64,000 nucleotides of DNA from positions 39,805-103,804 of the IMG/VR virus record IMGVR_UViG_3300020172_002676; one strand, 5' to 3'. This stretch comes from a virus. Both the position numbers and the translations under genes were made by a program. Each line of letters opens with the position of its first letter. Position 1 is the stretch's first letter. Under the pieces are notes generated by a model. That model had not been told where the DNA came from. It saw only the letters and a list, made by a program, of their open reading frames with translations, and searched no databases. Positions 26,203 through 34,043 of this stretch are shown piece by piece.

Positions 26203-27471
26203 TTAGCTTACTGCGTTATGGTTTAATTGTCCTGTTATTCTATCACACCAACCTTTTGATTCTGAGTGAGGCCAAACAACCCAATGTGTTGGTAATTCAT
26301 CTGTTTGAAAATCCCTCCACACTTTACAATACTTATCAGGGTCTCTCATAAATCCTGCAATTTCATTTTTATCAGCATCTTTACGGAATAATGTTTTATC
26401 ATCTTTACCGTGGAAAGCAACAACCCAAAAGTCATAATCGGTTTCAGGTACTTGAGAATATCCAATATCAATACAATGTTTGAATATCATACAGAAACTG
26501 TCTTTCCATTCTTGTTCCGTTTCAAAATTATAAGGATTTGGTGGATAATTTTTATCTAATGTGTATTTATCAATTGCTCTTTTTTCAAATAAGATTCCTG
26601 AATATTTTTCATATTCTGTTAAAGTTCTAACGGTTCCAAAACCATAAGGACCATCATGCCCCTCCTGAGTTTCACCATCCATACCAAATAATTTTCTATT
26701 TGTTAAATGTGAGTGACTATTCTTTTGTCCCCAAGTTTTATCATCATCCCATTGTTTTGTTCTACCTTTACGGGTGTATTCGTGATAAACAACAGGAATG
26801 TGTGGATGGAACAAATCGTAACCCCAAGTGTAAGCTCTTGCCGCAATAGAGATTTCTTCTCCGTGAAAATAATATTCAGGGTTGTGTTGAACTTCAGTTG
26901 AGAACTGTCCTAATGTAAAACAGAAGTGAGCAGAATAGAATCTTGATGTTACAGGTTTTTTCATTTCTCTCCAACCTGGAATTGTTTCAGGTAAAAAGAA
27001 TACGGCTCCTTCGGGAATGAATCTATCAAACGCCATTCTCCAAGCTTCTTGTGAACGACCTGCTGGGTCATTGTCAGGGTCAAAAGATGGTACATAACCC
27101 GTAAGTAGAGGCTTCTTGTACCCATCTTTTTGTAGACCCTTAATCATCTTGATTAAGATATCATCCCAATCTTTGATAAATCTCATATGTGAATCTATCT
27201 GTAATGTATAGGTTTCACCTTTATAAAGTTGTTGAACTTGATGTCTTGCCCAACAAACTCCTTTGGCGTCTTGATAAGGAATGTCTAAGATTCTAAATCT
27301 TTTGTCATCCCTGTATTCGTCTAAGTTATCAAACCCATCTTCAGGGTTATATTGTCTTGCAATACCAAAGATTAGGTTATTTGGTTTTTTTGCGTTCTCC
27401 AACATATTTTTAATGGTTGGAACCAATTGTGGGTCACGATAGCTTGCGCATTGTATAAATATTTTGCTCAT
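26203..27471 (-). CDS. GT60-like GlcNAc-transferase (Skp1/mucin polypeptide type)
   Basis: A 422-residue protein that matches the 'Glycosyltransferase (GlcNAc)' family (Pfam PF11397, CAZy GT60). It starts KIFIQCASYRDPQLVPTIKN, then has FGIARQYNP (about 35-43), AKGVCWARHQVQQLY (about 68-82) and the donor/metal motif YTLQIDSHMRFIKDWDDIL (about 87-105), with later FHGEEISIAARAYTWGYDL. Known members add GlcNAc to hydroxyproline of Skp1 in Dictyostelium and to threonine of mucin-like proteins in Trypanosoma. It is the first gene of the sugar operon, directly downstream of three genes for Thr/Pro-rich proteins and separated from them by a terminator. Targeting of those stalks is a specific, testable inference. 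Confidence 0.82.
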   Translation of the reverse strand: MSKIFIQCASYRDPQLVPTIKNMLENAKKPNNLIFGIARQYNPEDGFDNLDEYRDDKRFRILDIPYQDAKGVCWARHQVQQLYKGETYTLQIDSHMRFIKDWDDILIKMIKGLQKDGYKKPLLTGYVPSFDPDNDPAGRSQEAWRMAFDRFIPEGAVFFLPETIPGWREMKKPVTSRFYSAHFCFTLGQFSTEVQHNPEYYFHGEEISIAARAYTWGYDLFHPHIPVVYHEYTRKGRTKQWDDDKTWGQKNSHSHLTNRKLFGMDGETQEGHDGPYGFGTVRTLTEYEKYSGILFEKRAIDKYTLDKNYPPNPYNFETEQEWKDSFCMIFKHCIDIGYSQVPETDYDFWVVAFHGKDDKTLFRKDADKNEIAGFMRDPDKYCKVWRDFQTDELPTHWVVWPHSESKGWCDRITGQLNHNAVS

Positions 27472-27500
27472 TTAATTAAAAGATATTTAACTTAAAAATA

Positions 27501-27530
27501 AAAAACCCTCCACAAAGGTGAAGGGTTTTT
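27501..27530 (-). terminator. Bidirectional terminator between stalk genes and sugar operon
   Basis: The stem AAAAACCCTCCAC/GTGAAGGGTTTTT has one mismatch and loop AAAG, flanked by A- and T-runs on both sides. It ends the 404-residue fibre gene and precedes the GT60-like gene, so the sugar operon needs read-through or its own promoter. Confidence 0.75.
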
Positions 27531-27554
27531 TTAAAATATATTTGTAGTATTTTT

Positions 27555-28769
27555 TTAAATACATCCTGCTGGACTTGAAGAACTAATTTGACCTGCTCCA
27601 CCTGTTACTTCATACCAAGCAGTTCCGTTAGAGTAGTAACCATTTGCCACTGGTATTGTTAATGCGGTATTAACATATAAGTATTCGCCAGTATTTGGAC
27701 CAACTCCACCCGCAACCGTACCATAAATTGTGCTAGGTGATACACCAAAATCAACACAAGCATCATTTGATGTTTCACCCGTACCTAAACTATAAGTGTA
27801 ATAACCAATTGTTGGTGTCGGTGTATTAGTTGGTGTTACACTTGGTGTATTAGTTGGTGTCTTAGTTGGTGTTATAGTTGGAGTTACCGTACTTGTTGGT
27901 GTATTAGTTGTGGTAACCGAAGGTGTAGGTGTTTGAGTTGGTGTTACACTTGGTGTATTAGTTGGTGTTGTTGTATTTGTTGGTGTATTAGTTGGTGTTG
28001 ATGTTGGTGTTTGAGTTGGTAATACTGAACATAAACCATAGATGCCTGTTGTTAAAGTACCGTCTGAATTTAATTGAATATATTGTCCACCAAAGCTATA
28101 GAATCCTGACATATTATCTGAAAATAATACAATACCATTTGGATTATTATAGAATTGAGTATTGGCATCAAACGATACGTTTTCACCATAAATAGTTCCT
28201 GAACCACCAAAGCCATTACATGCATTATATGCCGTTGAGCCTGAATAAACAAAAAATGAATCAAGTGCGTTTGTTGGTGTAACAGTCGGTGTTGGTGTGT
28301 TAGTTGGTGTTGAGGTATTAGTTGCGGTATTAGTTGGTGTGTTAGTTGCTGTATTAGTTGGTGTATTAGTTACTGTATTAGTTGGTGTAACAGTATTTGT
28401 TGGTGTCGGTGTTGGTGTTTTAGTTGCGGTATTAGTTGGTGTTACACTTGGTGTTACACTTGGTGTTACAGTATTTGTTGGTGTTGGTGTGGGTGTTTTA
28501 GTATTTGTTGGTGTAACAGTTGGTGTTACAGTATTAGTTGGTGTATTGCTTGGTGTTGGTATAAAAGGAAAAGCTCCGTCATTAACCAATACAACGTTAT
28601 TAACATAGAATGAAGATATTGAATATGTCCCATCTATTAACCAAATATTTTTTGTTTGATTTGATAATAATTCAACTTGGTATTGCCACATTGAATCATC
28701 ACATCTTCTATAATTGAAGGTTGTTATTGTTGTACCCGTATTTGTTAAGGTATATTTGCTACATGCCAT
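27555..28769 (-). CDS. Thr/Pro-rich fibre or adhesin-like protein with repeated C-terminal modules
   Basis: The 404-residue protein has an N-terminal domain (1-75, [20 protein letters not shown]) followed by a long stalk of TPT, TNT and TPS units (about 76-168). A globular module (about 168-250) with [19 protein letters not shown] is followed by a second Thr/Pro stalk (about 250-320) and a C-terminal module (320-404) with [18 protein letters not shown] and [13 protein letters not shown]. The two modules look related: a Cys near the start, a TIYG strand, a 'v.nGyYs.g' strand and a final Cys. Such stalk-plus-knob design suits a receptor-binding fibre or decoration protein. A terminator follows the gene. 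Frames on the opposite strand here come from the repeats and are not genes. Confidence 0.75.
   Translation of the reverse strand: MACSKYTLTNTGTTITTFNYRRCDDSMWQYQVELLSNQTKNIWLIDGTYSISSFYVNNVVLVNDGAFPFIPTPSNTPTNTVTPTVTPTNTKTPTPTPTNTVTPSVTPSVTPTNTATKTPTPTPTNTVTPTNTVTNTPTNTATNTPTNTATNTSTPTNTPTPTVTPTNALDSFFVYSGSTAYNACNGFGGSGTIYGENVSFDANTQFYNNPNGIVLFSDNMSGFYSFGGQYIQLNSDGTLTTGIYGLCSVLPTQTPTSTPTNTPTNTTTPTNTPSVTPTQTPTPSVTTTNTPTSTVTPTITPTKTPTNTPSVTPTNTPTPTIGYYTYSLGTGETSNDACVDFGVSPSTIYGTVAGGVGPNTGEYLYVNTALTIPVANGYYSNGTAWYEVTGGAGQISSSSPAGCI
27808..28022 (-). repeat. Thr/Pro-coding low-complexity repeat, stalk 2 of the 404-residue protein
   Basis: Imperfect tandem units of about 6-18 bases coding TPTNT, TPSVT and TPTQT. 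The nucleotide similarity is high enough to allow slippage or recombination with the other stalks. Confidence 0.85.
28268..28566 (-). repeat. Thr/Pro-coding low-complexity repeat, stalk 1 of the 404-residue protein
   Basis: Imperfect tandem units coding TPTPTPTNT and TNTPTNTAT patterns. The plus strand reads as repeated GTTGGTGT blocks, which create long spurious frames. Confidence 0.85.
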
Positions 28770-28813
28770 AATAATTTATATTTAACAATAAATATACATT
28801 AAAATAAAAAAAC

Positions 28814-29371
28814 TTAACACACCCCAATATTAATTATTAAAGTCCCACTAAGTTGTATAAAATAACTTCCATTTGATATGGTAAAATTAGCATTTACAGG
28901 TGGTATTAATAATGATGAGTTACCAAATACATTATCGCCAGGAACTAAACGATTAAATGGTTTTGTTGTATAGATTGTTACATTTGATGGTGTACCAAAA
29001 TTGGTTGATTCACAAACATCTTCATAATACCCACCTGTCCATAAATTATACCTATAAATAATGGTTGGTGTTGTACTTGGAGTTGGTGTTGGTGTTGGTG
29101 TGACAGGTGTTGGTGTAGGTGTTGGAGTTACAGGAGTTTGTGTTGGAGTCGGAGTTAACGTAGGTGTTGGTGTATTTGATGGACATAGTCCCATATTGGC
29201 AACATCAAGAGGTGCTCCATAGTATTCAACAAATACATTATCGGCACAAACATATTGTGTTTGAAGTGTGGGAATGGTTGATATTGTAATATTACCCGTA
29301 CAACCAGTCCAACTATAATATCCCTCTTGGACATTATTATAATTTATTATTCTATAGTAATTACAACTCAT
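28814..29371 (-). CDS. Small Thr/Pro-rich stalk protein with two Cys-containing modules
   Basis: A 185-residue protein, a short version of its downstream neighbour. The N-terminal domain (1-68) has NYYRIINYNN and GYYSWTGCTGNITIST, with paired cysteines. A stalk of PTPTLTPTPTQTP and VTPTPTPTP units covers about 69-104. The C-terminal module (about 105-185) has YEDVCESTNFGTPSNVTIYT and ends SGTLIINIGVC, matching the Cys/TIY/final-Cys pattern of the modules in the 404-residue protein. It lies 2 bases after the 662-residue gene and 44 bases before the next. A surface-exposed virion part such as a fibre tip or head decoration is likely by design, but no homologue is recognised. Confidence 0.7.
   Translation of the reverse strand: MSCNYYRIINYNNVQEGYYSWTGCTGNITISTIPTLQTQYVCADNVFVEYYGAPLDVANMGLCPSNTPTPTLTPTPTQTPVTPTPTPTPVTPTPTPTPSTTPTIIYRYNLWTGGYYEDVCESTNFGTPSNVTIYTTKPFNRLVPGDNVFGNSSLLIPPVNANFTISNGSYFIQLSGTLIINIGVC
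29062..29180 (-). repeat. Thr/Pro-coding repeat in the 185-residue protein
   Basis: Tandem units coding PTPTP and PVTPTPTP. The codon mix resembles the neighbouring stalks. Confidence 0.8.
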
Positions 29372-29373
29372 TC

Positions 29374-31362
29374 TTATGTTCTTGTTGGTGTTGGCGTTTT
29401 AGTGTTTGTTGGAGTATTAGTTGGGGTTTTAGTATTTGTTGGTGTCGGTGTTGGAGTAACACTTGTTGGAGTATTCGTTGGTGTCGGTGTTGGGGTTGGT
29501 ATTATTACTTGACAATCAGGACAATCAGGATTTAATAAGTTATATTTATCTTTTAATATTCTAAAGTTATGTTTAATTTGAGAGGCGTTTAATGGTTCTG
29601 TATACATTCTAAATGCGCTCACATCACCAATCATACTACCACCAAAGATTTCCTCTAACTCAATATGAGTTGTAAGTCCAGAATAAATTGTGTTATCCAA
29701 ATCATTTGTTGTTAAACATTCAGGGTCTTGTTGGTAAGTAAGGTCATTTAATGTTTCAGGACATCCACCAGAAAAAGTTAAATTATCGTGAAGTCCTTGA
29801 GTACCTCCACCCAAAGAAATATTATAACCAACACCAATTTGTTTTTCTTTTTCAACATTTAATAATCTTGGAATAATTTCTTCAAAGTTTTCGGTAACCA
29901 TAAAAAGTTTACCATTAACATAAAACTTAAGGGTCCCCATTCTAAAACTTTGTTCTTCAGTCCACATATCTGTGAACGTTACAACTTCAGTTGTTGCTGG
30001 GTCATAAGGTTGTTCTCTTGTTATTGGTGGTTCAATTAAACTAACACTTCTATTTTCTATTGTTGCAAAATATACCGTCTTGGCTAACAATCCAATTCCA
30101 CCTTTATCGTATAAATCGCAGACATCCATCCACGTATATCGTTGGAATACGGCATCAATTTGAACCCAATGTTCATAATCAATATATGGTGTTAATTTAC
30201 ATTCATCAAATATACCTCTTGTTGAACACCATTCAGTTATAGATGTTCCCGTAACATATGTTAATCCTGTTAGACAAACACCACTATATTCACACCCACC
30301 AGTTATTCTATATGTTTTAACACATAATCTTGGATTTCCCGTATCACCGCTTAATCGTAACGATATTCCATTTGAAACACCATCATATAATGGGTCTTTT
30401 TCAGGGTATTTGGCAGTTGAAGTACAACCACAAGGACAACCACAATCACAATGAGTTATTGTTCCTCCTGATGGTTGATAAACCTCAAGACACATTGACG
30501 ATGTGTTCGCACTACTAGCACATCCGCAAGTATGCATACAAGTTAAACCTGACGTAACTCTTGTGTATCCTGAATCTTGTTTTGGAGAACCATCGGCATA
30601 ATGATAAAATTTATTCTCGGCTCTCGCACCCATATAAAAGAATGTTCCCTTATTGTCTGGGTATCTATAATTAAGACCAACACTTGTGTCACCACTCCAT
30701 CGGTATCTTAACATAAATTCAGATGTCCACCCCAAATCAACTCTTTGTGGGAATACCTGATAATCATATCCAGCAATTTTATAAAATCCTTGAAAAAATC
30801 CTCCGTCTAATTTTGCAACATATCCAATATCACCCCCAACATTCTCATACGATAAATTATATGTATACGAATTATCATTCCATAATCTATTTTCAGTTGT
30901 GGTAAAACCTGTGATAGGGTGCATTTTCATTCTCCTATCGTATTTGTATCTACTAAACTTATCTGTTGTACCTGAATATAATCCTGTCGTTATTTCTATG
31001 GTTTCACCAGACATATTCTGAACTAAACCATTATCAATTCCTGTCAACCCAACATCACATAATTCTGTTGTGACTACACAAAAGTTGGGGTCAATATTTT
31101 TTGGGTTCCAATAATTTTCAGAAACAATTGTATCGGCACTAAACACACAGGGAGAAATTTGACATAATGTTGTCCCACTGCTATTTAAGTTAAACTTAAA
31201 TGGCATTCTATTCCCATCGTTTTCTGCGATTAATAATGGAGAAAAAACAACTTCTTGGTCATAATCTTTCTCGTCTGACGCTAAGCAAATGTCAGTTATT
31301 TCATTAACTGGTTTTAACCCAAATCTACGAAAATTGTATTGATTAATATTTTGATATGCCAT
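29374..31362 (-). CDS. Large virion surface protein with LamG-like part, Cys cluster and Thr/Pro-rich tail
   Basis: A 662-residue protein. Most of it is beta-rich, with segments such as WTSEFMLRYRWSG, FFYMGARAENKFY, GTLKFYVNGKLFMVTENFEE and HNFRILKDKYNL, as in concanavalin/LamG-type sandwich proteins. Residues 275-313 contain nine cysteines (CMHTCGC, CDCGCPCGC), which could bind metal or form disulfides after release. The last about 45 residues are a Thr/Pro stalk ([11 protein letters not shown] units). It is the first gene of the three stalk-protein set. TATTTATC and CTATAAATA elements precede the ATG. Probably a tail fibre or decoration protein; the exact position in the virion cannot be told. 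Confidence 0.7.
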   Translation of the reverse strand: MAYQNINQYNFRRFGLKPVNEITDICLASDEKDYDQEVVFSPLLIAENDGNRMPFKFNLNSSGTTLCQISPCVFSADTIVSENYWNPKNIDPNFCVVTTELCDVGLTGIDNGLVQNMSGETIEITTGLYSGTTDKFSRYKYDRRMKMHPITGFTTTENRLWNDNSYTYNLSYENVGGDIGYVAKLDGGFFQGFYKIAGYDYQVFPQRVDLGWTSEFMLRYRWSGDTSVGLNYRYPDNKGTFFYMGARAENKFYHYADGSPKQDSGYTRVTSGLTCMHTCGCASSANTSSMCLEVYQPSGGTITHCDCGCPCGCTSTAKYPEKDPLYDGVSNGISLRLSGDTGNPRLCVKTYRITGGCEYSGVCLTGLTYVTGTSITEWCSTRGIFDECKLTPYIDYEHWVQIDAVFQRYTWMDVCDLYDKGGIGLLAKTVYFATIENRSVSLIEPPITREQPYDPATTEVVTFTDMWTEEQSFRMGTLKFYVNGKLFMVTENFEEIIPRLLNVEKEKQIGVGYNISLGGGTQGLHDNLTFSGGCPETLNDLTYQQDPECLTTNDLDNTIYSGLTTHIELEEIFGGSMIGDVSAFRMYTEPLNASQIKHNFRILKDKYNLLNPDCPDCQVIIPTPTPTPTNTPTSVTPTPTPTNTKTPTNTPTNTKTPTPTRT
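29376..29507 (-). repeat. Thr/Pro-coding repeat at the C-terminus of the 662-residue protein
   Basis: Units coding [11 protein letters not shown] and KTPTNTPTN form the last residues of the protein, right before its stop. The end of the chain is therefore a naked stalk. Confidence 0.8.
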
Positions 31363-31390
31363 AACTAATGATAAATACCTTAGTTGCTAG

Positions 31391-31401
31391 TATTTATAGA
31401 T
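31391..31401 (+). promoter_or_regulatory. TATTTATAGAT motif, candidate late promoter
   Basis: An exact copy, 12 bases upstream of the ATG of the 31414 gene, in sense orientation. On the other strand the same site reads ATCTATAAATA, containing the T4 late consensus TATAAATA about 30 bases upstream of the 662-residue gene, so it may also serve leftward transcription. Confidence 0.4.
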
Positions 31402-31413
31402 AAAAAAAAACAG

Positions 31414-32226
31414 ATGATTACAGAAGATAAAGAATTTTATTCATCACCGTATTATTTTTTATTGAGAGATAAAGGAGATAAATACTCATTATATTTCTCT
31501 GTAGAAGGGAATTTGACGGAAGCACGTAAGAAAGACGAGGTTATTCACTTTGCAAAAAATAAAGGAGGGAAGGTTAAAAATCACCTTAAAAAAATTGCCA
31601 AAGAGAAAAAAATAAAAACAACTAAGGGTCTTAAAACTGATTTAGAAGAATTAGTAAACGCCGATGGTTCTTTTTCAAATTCAAATATACCAATTCTTGA
31701 CCCAAAACTTCACCCAAGAAAAACTATGGACCAAACAGTTGCGGCAGCAAGAATTACAAATGACCCTATTTCTCGTGGATATAGAAGTTATTATGGTGAA
31801 TCTGTTGAAGAGATTGAAGAGATTGATATGTCAGGAGCTTTCGGTTATGAAGAAACTGAAGATATGGATGGAGCTGAAACTTACAAATATCTTGTTAAGA
31901 AAATGGATATGGACCCAGAGGATGCTAAAAATAGAACAAAACAAAAAGGACAAGACCCGACAGGTAAAAAAGATAAAAAATCAAAATATTATAAAGACCC
32001 AAATTTTATAACAAGAGCAACTCTATCTGAAATTCAAAAACAAAAGATGATTAAAGTTGTGGAAGATATTTTAATGGGAAAGAAAAATTCAGATAATTCT
32101 GATGTTTCAAAAAAAGATGTTGAGGTTTCAAGAATGTTAAAGAAAAATCTTTCATCATTAAAAAGACAAGCAGAAAAAGAAGGGATTTCAATTTCTAATT
32201 TAATAAAAGCATTGAGAAGTGAATAA
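31414..32226 (+). CDS. Basic hypothetical protein, possibly prohead/internal protein
   Basis: I place the start at ATG 31414 (MITEDKEFYSSPYYFLL), giving 270 residues; a TTG 30 bases earlier is open but lies within the promoter-like motif. The protein is charged and lysine-rich (KKGKVKNHLKKIAKEKKIK about 65-85), with an acidic middle (SVEEIEEIDMSG) and a predicted helix LSEIQKQKMIKVVEDIL near residues 202-218. The region KYLVKKMDMDPEDAKNRTKQKGQDP is repeat-free and charged. No enzymatic motif is seen. It starts a five-gene plus-strand set that is probably virion or assembly related. TATTTATAGAT is present 12 bases upstream of the ATG. Confidence 0.6.
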   Translation: MITEDKEFYSSPYYFLLRDKGDKYSLYFSVEGNLTEARKKDEVIHFAKNKGGKVKNHLKKIAKEKKIKTTKGLKTDLEELVNADGSFSNSNIPILDPKLHPRKTMDQTVAAARITNDPISRGYRSYYGESVEEIEEIDMSGAFGYEETEDMDGAETYKYLVKKMDMDPEDAKNRTKQKGQDPTGKKDKKSKYYKDPNFITRATLSEIQKQKMIKVVEDILMGKKNSDNSDVSKKDVEVSRMLKKNLSSLKRQAEKEGISISNLIKALRSE

Positions 32227-32686
32227 AGATTTATACGATAAAGAAATAGAGTTTCCATCAGACAAACAGGAACATATGAGAGTATGTTTCAAACAAGCTG
32301 TTGGCGCTGATGAAAATGTGGAGGGGTTCATTAGAAATAAAGAACTTCAAGGACAGAAATTTATATCGTACAAACAACTTAAAAGGATTAAAAACTTTTT
32401 TGATAATTTCAAAGGAAACCATAATGAATTACCATTCATATTAAATGGTGGTGTTGAAATTAAAAATTGGGTTAATGATGAGTTAAGAAAAATGAGGGAA
32501 TTCATCAAAATGAATAAAACAAATAAAATGAACACTGGAATGCAAAACCAATTCATTGATACTCATCAGAAAAAAGATTTTACAAATGTAAGAACATCTC
32601 AAGAACATTCCAGAACTGTTGATAAATATAATCAATCAGTAACAGAAAGTTTAAGACGAATAAATGAAATAATATCAAAAATATAA
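32219..32686 (+). CDS. Hypothetical helical protein
   Basis: A 155-residue protein with a GTG start that overlaps the preceding stop by 8 bases. It is largely helical and charged (KQEHMRVCFKQAVGADEN, YKQLKRIKNFFDNFKGN, NWVNDELRKMREFIKMNK), with a C-terminal helix VTESLRRINEIISKI. There is no recognisable domain, membrane segment or catalytic motif. The start codon choice follows the coupling with the upstream gene; no ATG is available before residue 20. Neighbours suggest a role in head or tail assembly, such as a scaffold or chaperone, but this is only contextual. Confidence 0.6.
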   Translation: MNKDLYDKEIEFPSDKQEHMRVCFKQAVGADENVEGFIRNKELQGQKFISYKQLKRIKNFFDNFKGNHNELPFILNGGVEIKNWVNDELRKMREFIKMNKTNKMNTGMQNQFIDTHQKKDFTNVRTSQEHSRTVDKYNQSVTESLRRINEIISKI

Positions 32687-32690
32687 CAAA

Positions 32691-32984
32691 ATGGCAAACG
32701 AATTATCAGTTGATTTAACTCAAAATGAACCAAACGCACTTACAGCAATTGCTGACCAAGAAAGAGCAAGACTAATCCCTAAAAACGATTATAATAAAGT
32801 AGGAAATGAATATTCAGTGGTGAATAAAGACGCACTTGCTGATGGTGACTCTTTGGGTAGAGGAACTGGTTCATTTTTAGATGTATATAACACAGGGGCT
32901 GGAACAATAGACGATATTGTAGAAAGAAAAAGTGAAATAAAAATCAATCAATACAACGCATCAAAAGTGTATCCTAACTTCTAA
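32691..32984 (+). CDS. Small hypothetical protein, probably virion associated
   Basis: A 97-residue protein, mildly acidic, with no hydrophobic segments. The sequence starts MANELSVDLTQNEPNALTAIAD and includes LGRGTGSFLDVYNTGAGTIDD, which suggests an extended, surface-binding chain more than an enzyme. It starts 4 bases after the previous stop and ends 1 base before the next ATG, so it is inside an operon. I recognise no family. Similar short Asn/Asp/Gly-rich proteins accompany structural genes in T4-like phages, but that is only an analogy. Confidence 0.6.
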   Translation: MANELSVDLTQNEPNALTAIADQERARLIPKNDYNKVGNEYSVVNKDALADGDSLGRGTGSFLDVYNTGAGTIDDIVERKSEIKINQYNASKVYPNF

Positions 32985-32985
32985 A

Positions 32986-33366
32986 ATGAAATTACAAGAA
33001 ACCTTAAAGGATTTAATTTGTGAAATTGCTTCTATTGATAGTGTCGTTGATGCTATTAAACAGAAACAAAGAGTTATCATCTATTATGATGGCGATGAGC
33101 CAGGTGGTAGGGGTATTAGAGAAATTGAACCCGTGTGCTTAGGTGTCAGTAAGGCAGGAAATAAAGTTTTAAGGGCTTGGGATAATGAGGGGGCATCTCA
33201 CACAGGGTATAAAGGAGAGCAACCTTTACCAGGATGGAGGCTTTTCAGGTTAGATAAAATCTTAACTCTAAAACCATCTGGAGAAAATTTCACAGAAATG
33301 AGACCAAATTTTAATCCAAATGGTGACAAAAGCATGACTAGCGTTATTATTATAAGTAAATTTTAA
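32986..33366 (+). CDS. WYL-like small protein
   Basis: A 126-residue protein. An N-terminal helix (MKLQETLKDLICEIASIDSV) is followed by a beta-rich region: KQKQRVIIYYDGDEPG, REIEPVCLGVSKAGNKVLRAW, then GWRLFRLDKILTLKPSGENF. The pattern 'I.Y.(x)n R.IeP..lg......vlra......... WRlFrlDkI' is that of the WYL domain, which binds ligands or nucleic acid ends and is often found in regulators. Here there is no DNA-binding HTH, so it is a stand-alone domain. It lies between two unknown genes in the same operon. The domain resemblance is by eye and moderate; function in the phage is unknown. Confidence 0.6.
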   Translation: MKLQETLKDLICEIASIDSVVDAIKQKQRVIIYYDGDEPGGRGIREIEPVCLGVSKAGNKVLRAWDNEGASHTGYKGEQPLPGWRLFRLDKILTLKPSGENFTEMRPNFNPNGDKSMTSVIIISKF

Positions 33367-33370
33367 AAAT

Positions 33371-33988
33371 ATGGACAGATTAACAGAAAAATTAAGGCTT
33401 TCAAAAGCAATTATGGATAAGGCGGAAGGAATAAAAAGTAGTAATTCAATGAGTGGTGGATTACCACCAACATCACTTCAACAATTTGATGTTCCAAACG
33501 CAAAATATAATATTCCTTCAGAATATATGCAAGAAGAAAGACAACAACCACAAAATTATTTATCACAATTACCAACCGTAAATACAAAGCCAGTTGGTGT
33601 TCCAACGGTAGATGCAATTAAAAATTCAAAACTACCTGACGAAATTAAACGATTGATGATGGAACATCCTATTTCACAACCAGACCAACCAACATCAACA
33701 TTATCAAATGATTTAATTAAAAAGGCGACTAGATTAATGGGTAATAGTGACTCTGGTTATGTACCAGAATCCGCAAAACCAAGACAGGTTGAAAGTCAAT
33801 CACAACAAAATTTTGGTAGTATTGATTATAATATCATTCAAAAAATGATTACCGAAGCGGTTAATGATTCATTAAGAGAAAATGGATTACTTGTTGAGTC
33901 ATCTGAAAAGGCAAATGAAATTTTTACCTTTAAAGTTGGTAAACATATTTTTGAAGGTAAGGTAACAAAAATTAAAAAATTGTCTTAA
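33371..33988 (+). CDS. Hypothetical protein with disordered middle, possible scaffold-like
   Basis: A 205-residue protein with a helical N-terminus (RLTEKLRLSKAIMDKAEG), a Gln/Pro/Ser-rich disordered middle (about 30-140) and a C-terminal part with DYNIIQKMITEAVNDSLREN (about 153-172), then a short beta hairpin IFTFKVGKHIFEGKVTKIKK. A helix plus small beta domain at the end of a disordered chain is reminiscent of scaffold or assembly factors. No catalytic motif. It is the last gene of the 31414-33988 set; a 55-base gap follows before the sugar operon. Confidence 0.55.
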   Translation: MDRLTEKLRLSKAIMDKAEGIKSSNSMSGGLPPTSLQQFDVPNAKYNIPSEYMQEERQQPQNYLSQLPTVNTKPVGVPTVDAIKNSKLPDEIKRLMMEHPISQPDQPTSTLSNDLIKKATRLMGNSDSGYVPESAKPRQVESQSQQNFGSIDYNIIQKMITEAVNDSLRENGLLVESSEKANEIFTFKVGKHIFEGKVTKIKKLS

Positions 33989-34043
33989 CGGCTTTCTTTA
34001 TTTGACATAAATTGTTATATTTTTAGAAATATACAAATAATTT

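Noticed and set aside
28297-28608. Plus-strand frame of about 100 residues with [10 protein letters not shown] repeats
   Set aside because: It is the reverse reading of Thr/Pro-coding repeats; composition is repetitive and there is a well-supported gene on the minus strand. The same holds for the frame at 29327-29512.
27808-29507. Possible CRISPR array from repeated GTTGGTGT units
   Set aside because: The units are short, have no unique spacers of constant length and stay in one coding frame, so they are protein stalk repeats.
31384-31413. TTG start extending the 31414 gene by 10 codons
   Set aside because: The extra codons cover the TATTTATAGAT motif and an A-rich leader; the ATG at 31414 is better.
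34004-34043. TTTGACA followed by TATATTTT before the 34044 glycosyltransferase
   Set aside because: The spacing fits neither the Bacteroidetes pattern nor a standard sigma-70 promoter, so no promoter was called.
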